Shown: positions 51,841 to 62,813 of the stretch, in pieces | How positions within the stretch are numbered: the first letter of the stretch is position 1 | Layout of the letters: every line of letters starts with the position of its first letter | From: Actinomadura sp. J1-007 | GTDB taxonomy: Bacteria; Actinomycetota; Actinomycetes; Streptosporangiales; Streptosporangiaceae | Assembly (NCBI RefSeq): GCF_009793335.1 | Contig: NZ_WING01000001.1 | Span: 5,208,001 to 5,272,000 of the forward strand | DNA: 64,000 nt | Direction: 5' to 3' | Position numbers and translations under genes: made by a program | The notes under the pieces: generated by a model | Databases searched by the model: none | Told to the model about the DNA's origin: nothing | What the model saw: the letters and a program-made list of their open reading frames with translations, nothing else

Positions 51841-52899
51841 GTGAACCGTGGATCGTCCCTCAAACGCGTGGCTCCCCCGCTCTTGAGTGCCGCGGCGCTG
51901 ATGGCGCTGTCTGCGTACGGGACCGTTCCCGCAACGGCCGAGACGCAGCCGGCGGGACCCGTCCAGCACGCTCAGCTCCCGCAGAACGCGCCGACCGACC
52001 AGTTCGCCGGTCGGCTCGGCTCCCAGTACGCCGGCTCCTACGTCGACGGCGCCGGAAAGCTGGTCGTCAACGTGACCAGCGCGTCGGCGGCCCAGCAGGT
52101 CAAGGCGGCCGGTGCGAAGGCCCGCGTCGTCGAGAACGGCATGAAGCCGCTCAACGACTCCAAGTCCAAGCTCGACCGCCTCGCGGGCACCGCCGGCACG
52201 ACCGGCCTGTCCTGGGGCGTCGACGTCGTCTCCAACTCGGTCGTCGTCAACGTGCCGAAGGGCGACAAGGACGCCGCGACCAACGCGTTCGTCAAGCGCG
52301 CGCGGTCCGTCGGCAAGAACGTCGTGGTGAAGCGCGTGGCGTCCGCGCCGCGCACGGTCCTCGGCCCCGGCGACGCGATCCTCACCGGCGGCTCGCGCTG
52401 CTCGGTGTCGGCGATCGGCGTCGGCGGCGGGACGACGTACGTCGTCACCGCCGGGCACTGCACCCGCATCGGCGCCTCGTGGACGACGTCCGGCGGCCAG
52501 ACCGTGGGCACCCGGCAGGCCACCAGCTTCCCGGGCAACGACTACGGCACCATCCGGGTGACCAACAGCTCGCTGCCGACCAGCAACGCCCAGCTCACCC
52601 AGGTCGGCCGCCCGCCGGTCGGGACCCAGATCCAGAAGAAGGGCTCCACCACCGGCACCACCTCCGGGACGATCCGCGGCTACGGCCGCACGGTCAACTA
52701 CCAGGAGGGCACGGTCACCGACATGATCGAGACGACCGCCTGCGTGCAGCCCGGCGACAGCGGCGGCTCGCTCCAGAGCGGCAGCACCGCCATCGGCATC
52801 ACCTCCGGCGGCACGACCGGAAGCTGCCGTTCCGGCTTCCAGTCGTTCTTCCAGCCGCTGGACGAGGCGCTCCAGTCGCAGCGCCTCACCCTGAAGTAG
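51841..52899 (+). CDS. Secreted streptogrisin-type S1 serine protease with propeptide
   Basis: 352 residues: signal peptide (residues 1-32), propeptide of the alpha-lytic type (about 35-175), then the mature protease starting near DAILTGGSRCSVSAIG. The triad is His in VVTAGHCTRI, Asp in PGNDYGTIRV and Ser in VQPGDSGGSLQSG. The Cys pairs CSV/GHC and CVQ/CRS are as in streptogrisins. Synthesised as an inactive precursor and activated outside the cell. GTG 51841 is accompanied by AAAGGTGGA upstream. A large hairpin follows. Confidence 0.92.
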   Translation: MNRGSSLKRVAPPLLSAAALMALSAYGTVPATAETQPAGPVQHAQLPQNAPTDQFAGRLGSQYAGSYVDGAGKLVVNVTSASAAQQVKAAGAKARVVENGMKPLNDSKSKLDRLAGTAGTTGLSWGVDVVSNSVVVNVPKGDKDAATNAFVKRARSVGKNVVVKRVASAPRTVLGPGDAILTGGSRCSVSAIGVGGGTTYVVTAGHCTRIGASWTTSGGQTVGTRQATSFPGNDYGTIRVTNSSLPTSNAQLTQVGRPPVGTQIQKKGSTTGTTSGTIRGYGRTVNYQEGTVTDMIETTACVQPGDSGGSLQSGSTAIGITSGGTTGSCRSGFQSFFQPLDEALQSQRLTLK

Positions 52900-52921
52900 A
52901 CCCGGCTCCCATCCGGTTCAC

Positions 52922-52951
52922 GTGGGGCCCCCGACGCCGTCGGGGCCCCAC
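52922..52951. terminator. Terminator after the protease gene
   Basis: GTGGGGCCCC at 52922-52931 and its complement at 52942-52951, extended inside by CGAC/GTCG, with one unpaired C. Convergent stop of the helicase gene lies 19 bp on. Confidence 0.65.
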
Positions 52952-52969
52952 ACCCCTTTGCGCCCGACG

Positions 52970-55066
52970 TCAGCGACCGCCCCGCGCATCCGCCGCGACG
53001 GACCCGAGCCACAGCAGGTCGCGCGCACGCGTCATCGCCACGAAAAGCTGCCTGCGAGCCAACTCGGCACGTTCCGAGTCGACGGCGTCCGTGAGCGCGC
53101 CGTTGGAGAGCCCGACGTCGTGATGAGGCAGGAACACGTACTTGAACTCCAGCCCCTTGGCGCGCCGGTACGTGCCGAGCTTGACCGCCTCGACCGGCCG
53201 CCCGTCGTACTGTTCGAGCCGCAGCACCGGAATGCCCGCCCGCACGAGGAACCGGTGGTACTGCTCGACCTCCCGCCGCGACCGGCACAGCACCACACTG
53301 CCGGCCCACGACGCGGAACCGTCCGCGTTCCGCTCCGGCAGCGCCCGCAGCGCCTCCACCAGCCGCCGGTCGTGCTCGTCCCCGTCCGCCGCGTCCACCC
53401 GGACGACCCGCCCGTCGTGGTAGGTCAGATCGACGGCGCGGCGCCCGTTCGGGCTGGGCCCGTCGAGATCGTCGAACGGGTCGCCCGACACCAGGTCCAT
53501 CGCCGCCTCAAGGATCCGCGCGGCGTTCCGGTAGTTGGTGCGCAGCACGGCGCCGCGCCCCTTGACGGCGATGCCGGCGTCGGCGAGCCGGAACCCGCCG
53601 GGGTACACCGCCTGCTGCCCGTCGCCGATGAGCAGGAGCCCGTTCGGGCCGTCGCCCGCGAGCGCGTGCAGGAGCTTGACGCCGACGAGCGTGAGGTCCT
53701 GCACCTCGTCCACGACCACGGCCGAGTACGGGGGGTCGGCGGGCCGTTCGCGCAGCTCCCCGAGCGCCGCGAGCAGCACGTCGTTGAAGTCGCCGACGCC
53801 GCGCTCGGCGCGCAGCATCTCGTACTCCTCGTAGAGCAGCCAGGCGGCCTCGCGGTGCGCGGGCTGGAGCGCGGTCCGGCGGCCGTGTCGCGCGACGGTG
53901 CGGTACTCCTCAAGGGACGCCAGGCCGCGGCCCTTGATGACGTGGTGGATCTCCTCGTGCCAGTACCCGGGCTTCGGATCGATCTCGGTGAGCACGCTGT
54001 CGCGGCCGGCGGTCATCCACGCGCGGGAGAACGCGTCGTCGGCGCGCGCGGCGTTCAACTGCACCTCGACGCCCCGTTCGGCCAGGAACGCGGTCGCCCA
54101 GCCGTGCAGGCTGGTGAACTCCACGCGGTCGGCGAAGGTCGGGGCCATCCGCTCGAAGAGGTGCCTCTGCACGCGCGGCAGGTTGTTGACGAACGTGACG
54201 TAGAGGAGCCGGCCCCGGGACCGTCCCGCGAGGTGGGCCGCGCGGTGCAGCCCGACGACGGTCTTGCCGGTCCCCGCAGGCCCGCTGATGCGCGCCGGCC
54301 CGCTCCACTCGCGGCGCGCGACGGCCACCTGTTCGGGATGCAGGAACGTCATCCACCGCTCGATCGGCGCGTGCAGCAGCGACTCCATGGCCGCCTGCTC
54401 GACGTCCTCGGTCCGGAAGAGCGCGTCCCCGCCGCCGTCCGGCGCCGGAGCGGCCTCGGCGCCGGGCTCCTCAAGGGCGGTCGACTCGTACGCCGGGAAC
54501 ACCTCGGCCAGATGCGAGGCGACGGCCCGGACCAGGGCCGGAGTCAGCCGCCTCGGCTCGGCGACCAGCGTCCGGACGAGATCGGGGTGGCCGAGCAGCC
54601 GGACCCTGCCGAGGCTCGCGTCGATGCGGTGCCCGGCGAACACCATGAGCGGGCGCAGCGCGACCGGCGACATGCCCAGCGCGGCCACCTGCTCGTCGGC
54701 GGTCCGCGTCAGGGCCAGCAGCTTGCCGACCTCCCCGTCGCGGCGTTCCCCGCCGGCCGTCAGGCGCCCCTCCGCGACGACCGGCGGATCCCGCCAGCGC
54801 TTGACGTCGATGACGAAGACGCCGCCCGGACCGACGAGGATCATGTCGATGTTCGCCGAGCGCGTGCCCGGCCAGCGGCGGTCCACCAGCAGGCGCCAGC
54901 CGATCGCGGTCAGGCCGACGAGCGTCGCCGCGACCACCCGCTCGGCCTCGGCCGCCGCCTCGTACCGTCCGGCCAGCCGGTACGCCTCGCGTGAACGCCG
55001 CGCCAGTTCGAGCGCCTCCGCGCGGGCCCGCCGCCCCCGCGCGTCCGCCGACCCACCTGCCGCCAT
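52970..55066 (-). CDS. NERD-domain UvrD/Rep-like DNA helicase
   Basis: 698 residues. N-terminal nuclease-related domain (residues 40-170; RRWPGTRSANIDMILVGPGG, VFVIDVKRWRDPP), then an SF1A helicase core with Walker A ISGPAGTGKTVVGLHRA, motif Ia/Ib, Walker B VVVDEVQDLTLVG, LIGDGQQAVYPGG (motif III), LRTNYRNA (IV), KGLEFKYVFLP (V) and LFVAMTRARDLLWLG (VI). Probably acts in DNA repair or defence against foreign DNA; the family does not tell. ATG at 55066 with GAGGGCGAGG upstream; a GTG further up would add only a few residues. Confidence 0.9.
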   Translation of the reverse strand: MAAGGSADARGRRARAEALELARRSREAYRLAGRYEAAAEAERVVAATLVGLTAIGWRLLVDRRWPGTRSANIDMILVGPGGVFVIDVKRWRDPPVVAEGRLTAGGERRDGEVGKLLALTRTADEQVAALGMSPVALRPLMVFAGHRIDASLGRVRLLGHPDLVRTLVAEPRRLTPALVRAVASHLAEVFPAYESTALEEPGAEAAPAPDGGGDALFRTEDVEQAAMESLLHAPIERWMTFLHPEQVAVARREWSGPARISGPAGTGKTVVGLHRAAHLAGRSRGRLLYVTFVNNLPRVQRHLFERMAPTFADRVEFTSLHGWATAFLAERGVEVQLNAARADDAFSRAWMTAGRDSVLTEIDPKPGYWHEEIHHVIKGRGLASLEEYRTVARHGRRTALQPAHREAAWLLYEEYEMLRAERGVGDFNDVLLAALGELRERPADPPYSAVVVDEVQDLTLVGVKLLHALAGDGPNGLLLIGDGQQAVYPGGFRLADAGIAVKGRGAVLRTNYRNAARILEAAMDLVSGDPFDDLDGPSPNGRRAVDLTYHDGRVVRVDAADGDEHDRRLVEALRALPERNADGSASWAGSVVLCRSRREVEQYHRFLVRAGIPVLRLEQYDGRPVEAVKLGTYRRAKGLEFKYVFLPHHDVGLSNGALTDAVDSERAELARRQLFVAMTRARDLLWLGSVAADARGGR

Positions 55067-55365
55067 CGCCTCGCCCTCGGGACTCGACACAAAGTTACGC
55101 CCGTCAACAGATAGCAGCGATTGTCGCCGATCGACACCCCGTGACCCGCTTTGCCGCACGTGCCTGGAGCGGGACGGCCGGTAGTGGTCTGCCGGGGACG
55201 ACGCGCTGTTCCGGAAGCTGACGGAGGGGCTCCCCGGCCGGCTCCGCGCGGCCCGCGCCGCGGGGATCGTCCGGGCCTGAACGGGGCGCCGGACGGCCCG
55301 CCGATGCGGCGTACGGGCGGGGGCGGGTGGGAGTGGAGGGGCTTGAGGGATTTCGTGCTGGATTC
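55067..55365. other. Intergenic region with a small orphan coding fragment
   Basis: About 300 bp between the helicase and furA. Codons 55185-55280 read WSAGDDALFRKLTEGLPGRL then RAARAAGIVRA and a stop, which looks like the tail of a lost gene (a stop codon at 55182 precedes it). No promoter or start fits, so I do not call a gene. Confidence 0.35.
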
Positions 55366-55400
55366 TTGACTGGTTCCAGAAAGTGGGCCAGCCTGTGGGC
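55361..55400 (+). promoter_or_regulatory. furA promoter with overlapping inverted repeat
   Basis: TTGACT (55366-55371), 17 bases, CAGCCT (55389-55394). CTGGA (55359-55363) and TCCAG (55375-55379) form an inverted repeat around the -35 box, a plausible FurA operator. Transcription would begin near the GTG at 55401, giving a leaderless message as in mycobacterial furA. Confidence 0.5.
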
Positions 55401-55832
55401 GTGGTCACGCCCCCGGACTTCCAGCAGATGCTGCGGGGAGCCGCGCTGCGCGTGACCCGTCCCCGCACGGCGGTGCTGAGCGCGGTGCACGCGCATCCGC
55501 ACGCCGACACCGATTCGATCCTGCGCGCCGTGCGCAGGGAGCTTCCGAAGGTCTCCCACCAGGCCGTGTACGACTCGCTGCACGCCCTGACGGCGGCGGG
55601 GCTGGTGCGCCGCATCCAGCCGTCCGGCTCCGTGGCGCGGTACGAGGCGCGCGTCGGCGACAACCACCACCACATCGTGTGCCGGTCCTGCGGGGCCGTC
55701 GCCGACGCCGACTGCGCCGTCGGCGAGGCGCCCTGCCTGACCGCCTCCGACGACCGCGGCTTCTCGATCGACGAGGCCGAGGTCATCTACTGGGGCCTCT
55801 GCCCCGCCTGTGCCGCCCGCGAGAGTTCCTGA
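55401..55832 (+). CDS. furA: Fur-family repressor FurA
   Basis: 143 residues: winged helix (FQQMLRGAALRVTRPRTAVL, KVSHQAVYDSLHALTAAGLV) and metal-binding dimer domain (YEARVGDNHHHIVCRSCGAV, ADCAVGE, WGLCPACAA), with the CxxC pairs for structural zinc and the HHHIVC regulatory site. In actinomycetes furA stands directly before katG and represses both. GTG 55401 is chosen for the promoter placement; GTG 55383 and 55395 are in-frame alternatives. Separated by 21 bp from katG. Confidence 0.9.
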   Translation: MVTPPDFQQMLRGAALRVTRPRTAVLSAVHAHPHADTDSILRAVRRELPKVSHQAVYDSLHALTAAGLVRRIQPSGSVARYEARVGDNHHHIVCRSCGAVADADCAVGEAPCLTASDDRGFSIDEAEVIYWGLCPACAARESS

Positions 55833-55853
55833 TTCTCCCCGGAGGGAAAACAC

Positions 55854-58077
<2,224 letters not shown>

Positions 58078-58087
58078 TCACGGCGTA

Positions 58088-58125
58088 CGGGGACGTCCGG
58101 GCCGGCGGCCGCCCGGACGTCCCCG
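58088..58125 (+). terminator. Strong terminator after katG
   Basis: CGGGGACGTCCGGGC (58088-58102) perfectly complements 58111-58125, 15-bp stem with an 8-nt loop, 11 bp after the katG stop. Confidence 0.8.
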
Positions 58126-58268
58126 CGCCGACGAGTGACGCGAGTCTGGTCAACGAACGGCGCGCCCGGATCGGGCGGAGGGCCCGCGCGGGGCGGCCGT
58201 TCCGCAGGGGGCGGCCGGTTCGGCGGGGGCGCGGGAATGGTCCCGGGGAGCCGGTCCGTTGGTGTGAC

Positions 58269-58958
58269 GTGAGCGGAGCGGAGTTGGACGGGGCGGGCGT
58301 CCTCGTCGTGGACGACCAGGCCGAGGTGCGGGAGGCGCTGGCCGACGGCCTGCGCATCTCCGGGTACGAGGTCCGCACCGAGGCCGACGGCGACGCCGCC
58401 CTGCGCGCCGCCGCGGCTTGGTTCCCGGACGTGATGATCGTCGATGTGATGATGCCGGGCACCGACGGGCTGGCCGTCTGCCGCGCGCTGCGGGCCCGCG
58501 GCGACCGTACGCCGGTCCTGGTGCTCACCGCGCTCGACGCCGTCAGCGACCGGATCGAGGGCCTGGACGCGGGCGCCGACGACTACCTGGTCAAGCCGTT
58601 CGACCTCGGGGAGCTCGTGGCCCGGGTGCGGGCGCTGCTGCGCAGGTCCCGGCCCGGTCCCGCCCGGGGGTTCGCCGACCTGACCGTGGACCCGGAGACC
58701 CGGACGGGGTGGCGCGGCGGGCGCAGGATCGAGTTCACGCTCACCGAGTGGAGCGTGCTGGAGGTCCTGCTGGAGCATCCGGGCCGCACGCTGAGCCGGG
58801 GCCAGATCGGGGAGCGGGTGTGGGGCCTGGACTTCGGGCCCTCGTCCAACTCGCTGGAGGTCTACATCGGTTACCTGCGCCGCAAGCTCGAAGCCGGCGG
58901 CGAGCCGAGGCTCGTGCACACGGTCCGCGGGCTCGGCTACCGGCTGGGCGAGCCGTGA
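58269..58958 (+). CDS. OmpR/PhoB-family response regulator (MprA-like)
   Basis: 229 residues. Receiver: GVLVVDDQAEVREALADGLR, WFPDVMIVDVMMPGTDGLAV (phosphoacceptor Asp), VLTALDAVSDRIEGLDAGAD and DYLVKPFDLGELVARV. Winged helix: TLTEWSVLEVLLEHPGRTLS, QIGERVWGLDFGPSSNSLEV, YIGYLRRKLEAGGEPRLVHT, VRGLGYRLG. Very similar in pattern to mycobacterial MprA. GTG at 58269 is the nearest plausible start. Overlaps the kinase gene by 4 bp. Confidence 0.92.
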   Translation: MSGAELDGAGVLVVDDQAEVREALADGLRISGYEVRTEADGDAALRAAAAWFPDVMIVDVMMPGTDGLAVCRALRARGDRTPVLVLTALDAVSDRIEGLDAGADDYLVKPFDLGELVARVRALLRRSRPGPARGFADLTVDPETRTGWRGGRRIEFTLTEWSVLEVLLEHPGRTLSRGQIGERVWGLDFGPSSNSLEVYIGYLRRKLEAGGEPRLVHTVRGLGYRLGEP

Positions 58959-60369
58959 GCGGAGGCCCGGCCGCGCGGTGGCGGCGGTCGCGGCTGCGCA
59001 CCCGGCTGGCGGTGACGACGGCCGCGGCGATGGCGCTGATCGTGACGGCCCTGACCGCCGGGGTGTACGCCGCGGTCCGGCACGAGCTCGACTGGCAGCT
59101 CAACCTCGGCCTGCGCAGGCAGGCGGACGCCCTGCTGGAGGGCCCGGACGTGCGGGGCGGGGCGGCGGCCATGCCGTGGATCTCGTCCTCGTCGTGCTCG
59201 CTGCGCGGGACGAGCACGTGCGCGCAGACCTTCCCCGCCGGGACCCCCGCGGGGACGGTGGGCGGGTCCGGCATGCCGGTGACCGCCGGCGCCGCCCGGG
59301 TCGCGGCGGGCCGTTCGGGCTCGGCGTACTCCGACGTCGTGGTGAACGGCGCGCGGGGGCGGGCGCTGACCGTCCCGGTCGAGGGCGGCGCCCTCCAGGT
59401 GGCGATCCAGGCCCAGACCTACGCCAACTCGGTGGCCCGGCTGAAGACCCTGCTCGCCGTGCTGGCCGCGGCCGGCGTCGTGCTCGCCGCGGGCGGCGGC
59501 TGGCTGGTCGCCCGCGCCGGGCTCGGCCGGGTGAGCCGGCTGACCGACACCGCCGAGCTCATCGCCGCGACCGGCGACCCCCGGCGCAGGTCGGAGCTGC
59601 CGGTCCCGGACGGCGAACCGGGCCGCGACGAGGTCGCCCGGCTCGCCGCGTCGTTCGACACCATGCTGGACGTGCTGGAGCGGTCGCTCGCCGCGCGCCG
59701 GCAGCTCGTCGCCGACGCCTCGCACGAGCTGCGCACGCCGCTGACCGCGCTGCGCACCAACATCGACATCCTCGGCTTCGGCGACCGGATCACCCCGCAG
59801 CAGCGCGAACGGGCGGTCGCCGCGCTGGACGGGCAGCTCCGCGCGATCACCGGCCTGGTCAACGACCTGGTCGAGCTGGCCCGCGGCAAGGAGCCGCCCG
59901 CGCTCCTGGAGGACGTGCGGCTGGACGAGCTGGCCCTCGCCGCCGTGGAGGCCGCGCGCGCCAACTGGCCGCGCGTCGCCTTCGAGGCCGAGACCCGCGA
60001 GGCGGTCGTCACCGGGGTGCCCGCTCGCCTGGCGAGGCTGGTCTCCACCGTCCTGGACAACGCCGCGAAGTTCAGCCCGGACGGCGGCGCCGTGGAGGTC
60101 AGGGTCGTCGCGGGCGACGGCGCGGAGCTGACGGTGCGCGACCACGGCCCGGGCATCGCGCCCGAGGACCTGCCGCACATCTTCGACCACTTCTACCGGG
60201 CGCGCAGCGCGCGGGCCCTGCCCGGGTCGGGGCTCGGGCTGGCGATGGCCCGCCAGATCGCGGTCTCCCACGCGGCCGGCCTCGACGCCGAGAACGCCCC
60301 GGGCGGCGGCACCCTGATCCGCCTGCGCTTCCCCGGCCGGGACGCGCCCCGCCCCCGGACTTCGGTTAA
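58955..60369 (+). CDS. MprB-like sensor histidine kinase
   Basis: About 471 residues. Two membrane helices (LAVTTAAAMALIVTALTAGV; LLAVLAAAGVVLAAGGGWLV) flank a 120-residue extracytoplasmic domain that has two Cys (SSCSLRGTSTC). HAMP, HisKA with DASHELRTPLTALRTNIDIL and HATPase with LDNAAKFSPDGG, DHGPGIAPED and SGLGLAMARQ follow. The end is fixed by one missing C in the run 60352-60356, giving a TAA at 60367-60369 that interlocks with the convergent carboxypeptidase stop (shared TTAA). Without the correction the frame would run 70 bp into the neighbour. Confidence 0.9.
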
Positions 60370-61346
60370 GGCCGCGACTCGGTCCAGGACTGGACCCGGT
60401 CGGCCTCGGCGGTACGGCGCGGACGCCCCAGGCCGTTGACGGCCGCCTCGACCAGCGGCGGGGCCGTCCGGCAGGTCAGCGCCGAGCCGACGGCGTCGCG
60501 GTGCCCGAGGATCACGCCGTGGACGAGCACCGGGACGCCCTCCTTGCGGACCAGCGCCAGGAACACGAAGCCGCCGCCCGCCGCGCGGGTGTAGCCGGTC
60601 TTCCCCGCGATGATGCCCTGCCGCCCGAGGACCACGTCGGTGGACGGGACGCGGCCCACCGTGCCCGGCGCCTCGAACCACGGCCGCGACGCCGTCGCCA
60701 GGAAGCCCGGCAGCCGGGACGCCGCGCGCAGCAGGACGAGCTGGTCGGCCGCCGTGCTGACCGTCCCGGTGTCGAACCCGCTCGGATCGGTGTAGCGGGT
60801 GTCGTCCATGCCGAGCGCGCGGGCCGCGGCGTTCATCTTGGCGACGAACGCGCGGTCGCCTCCGGCGTCCCAGCGGGCGACCTCGTGGGCCACGTTGTTG
60901 GCCGAGACGGTGAGCAGCGCCTCCAGCGCCTGCCGCTGGGTGTAGCGCTCGCCGGGCCGTACGGGCACCAGCGACTCCTGCCGGGCGAGCCGTTCGCCGT
61001 ACCGGCCGGCCTCCTCGGCGGAGACGGTGAAGACCGGCCCGTCGCGCCCCGGCGCCAGCGGGCGGTCCTTGAGGAAGACGTAGGCGGTCATGACCTTGGC
61101 GACGCTGGCGATCGGCGTCGGCCTCCGCGAGCCGTACAGGACCGTGTCCGGCGACCCCTCGACGTGCAGCGCCCCGCGCGCGCCGAACGGCCACGGCAGC
61201 CCTGAGCCGTCCTCGGCGACGGCGCCGGGCAGCGCGGGCCGTTCCCCGGTCCCGGTCGCGAGGACCGCCGCGACCGCCATCGCCAGTCCCGCGGCGCCCG
61301 CGGCCAGGCCCCAGACCCGTCCCCGCATCCAGTGGATCTTCGTCAT
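60366..61346 (-). CDS. D-alanyl-D-alanine carboxypeptidase (DacC/PBP5-like)
   Basis: 326 residues: signal anchor (RVWGLAAGAAGLAMAVAAVL), SxxK in PIASVAKVMTAYVFLKDR, SxN in LLTVSANNVAHEVARW, and KTG in IIAGKTGYTRAAGGGFVF. The complete low-molecular-mass PBP (S11) pattern indicates trimming of peptidoglycan stem peptides. No C-terminal amphipathic anchor, so it is probably anchored by the N-terminal helix. Interlocks at its stop with the sensor kinase gene, which may be functionally linked (envelope stress), though convergent. Confidence 0.92.
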   Translation of the reverse strand: MTKIHWMRGRVWGLAAGAAGLAMAVAAVLATGTGERPALPGAVAEDGSGLPWPFGARGALHVEGSPDTVLYGSRRPTPIASVAKVMTAYVFLKDRPLAPGRDGPVFTVSAEEAGRYGERLARQESLVPVRPGERYTQRQALEALLTVSANNVAHEVARWDAGGDRAFVAKMNAAARALGMDDTRYTDPSGFDTGTVSTAADQLVLLRAASRLPGFLATASRPWFEAPGTVGRVPSTDVVLGRQGIIAGKTGYTRAAGGGFVFLALVRKEGVPVLVHGVILGHRDAVGSALTCRTAPPLVEAAVNGLGRPRRTAEADRVQSWTESRP

Positions 61347-61475
61347 GGGCGGGACGGTAGGAACCGGCGATAAGACCAACCTGAGAGACCGTCACCGAAC
61401 GGACACGCCGGGTGATGACCGCCGAATGCCGCGAACCGCCGCCGCCGTGTCGGACCCGCCTGCCAGGATCGGGCC

Positions 61476-62738
61476 ATGAGCGACGACGACGCGCAAAAGG
61501 CGGGCACGGCGGGCACGGCGGGGGCTACGGGGACGCTGCCCGGCTGGGCTCCGGCCGGTGGCTCGCGCTGGGCCGTGGCGATGCGCGCCCGGCTGGCCGG
61601 CGACCCGAGGGCGGACGGGCTGGAGGAGTTCGGCCGGCACTGCGCCGAGGTCCGCGAGCACCGCGACAAGCGCGGCGGCCTGAAGAAGGGCTGGTTCGCG
61701 CGCACCGGCAAGCTGCTCGCCGCGAACGCCGACGCCGCCCCGTTCGCCCGCGAGGCGCTGGAACTGCTCGCGGCGGGGCCGGTGAGCGGCGAGTACGAGG
61801 GGCTCGCGCTCGGCCTCGTCCTCGCGGTGGGCCGCGCCAAGGACGCCGGGGCGGTGCCCGACCTGCTGGCCCTCGCCCGTTCGGCCGCCGCGCTGGGCAC
61901 CGGGTCCGCGGTCGGACGCAACGACGTCCTCGCCAAGGGCGCGTTCTGGGCGCTGGCCGACATCGACGCGCCCGCCGCGCTGGACGCGCTGTGGTCCCTC
62001 TACCGCGACATCGACTACGTCGTGCTCCGCGAGGACGGCCTCGCCCCCGAACTGCGCGAGGCCGCCGCCCGGATGGGCGTCCCCGACGAGGTGCGGCGCG
62101 AGCGGATGGTCCCCGCCCACGGCCTCCTGCCCGACGGTGCGGGGGCGCTCGGCACGTTCGGCCCCAGCGGCGAGGGGACGATCCACGGCAACTACCCGTT
62201 TCGCGCCGAACTGGCCGTCGAGGACGCCGAGACGGTCGTGCTGACCTGGATCGACGACGAGGGGAAGCGGACGTCGGGCGGGCAGCCGTTCCGTACGCCC
62301 ACCGGATACAAGGCGCGGTACGGGCCGGAGAACGTCGAGGGCGTCCAGCGGCACGCCAAGCGCGTGCGCGAGACGCTGATGCTCGCGCGCCGCCTCCTGA
62401 GGGACCTCCTCCAGGAGGACCTGCCCGGACGCGTCTGGACGTACGGCGACTGGCGGCCGTACTACATCGACCACCCGATCACGGGCGTCGTGGCGCGGCG
62501 GCTGGTCTGGGAGTTCGCGCCGCCCGGCTCCGACGACGGCTGGGTCGCCGCGCTGCCCGTGCCGGGCGGCGGGCTCGTCACCGCCGGCGGCGCCGCGCGC
62601 CCCGTCCCGGCCCTGGAGGACGCGGCGCGGGTGAGGCTGTGGCGTCCCGAACGCGCCGGGGCCGACGAGATCGCCGCCTGGCGCGACCGCCTGGAGGAGG
62701 TCGCGCTGCGGCAGCCGTTCCCCCAGATCCCCGCCTGA
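61476..62738 (+). CDS. DUF4132-domain protein, short form
   Basis: 420 residues. An Ala/Gly-rich start, an armadillo-like helical region (residues 35-215; EYEGLALGLVLAVGRAKDAG, AKGAFWALADIDAPAALDAL), then the beginning of a DUF4132 domain: KRVRETLMLARRLLRDLLQE, WRPYYIDHPITGVVARRLVW, RVRLWRPERAGADEIAAWRD and ALRQPFPQ. In most DUF4132 proteins (MolR-like) the domain continues well beyond the QPFxQ motif; here it ends four residues later. The function of the family is unknown. No ribosome site stands out. Confidence 0.72.
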   Translation: MSDDDAQKAGTAGTAGATGTLPGWAPAGGSRWAVAMRARLAGDPRADGLEEFGRHCAEVREHRDKRGGLKKGWFARTGKLLAANADAAPFAREALELLAAGPVSGEYEGLALGLVLAVGRAKDAGAVPDLLALARSAAALGTGSAVGRNDVLAKGAFWALADIDAPAALDALWSLYRDIDYVVLREDGLAPELREAAARMGVPDEVRRERMVPAHGLLPDGAGALGTFGPSGEGTIHGNYPFRAELAVEDAETVVLTWIDDEGKRTSGGQPFRTPTGYKARYGPENVEGVQRHAKRVRETLMLARRLLRDLLQEDLPGRVWTYGDWRPYYIDHPITGVVARRLVWEFAPPGSDDGWVAALPVPGGGLVTAGGAARPVPALEDAARVRLWRPERAGADEIAAWRDRLEEVALRQPFPQIPA

Positions 62739-62813
62739 CCCCGGGCGGTCGCGCCGCGGACGCGACCGCGCCGGGGCCAGGGCCAGGGCCAGGCCGGACG
62801 CGGGAACGGGGCG

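Noticed and set aside
55151..55369. A 72-codon frame between helicase and furA
   Set aside because: No ribosome site, low-complexity Arg/Pro/Gly content, and it overlaps the furA promoter.
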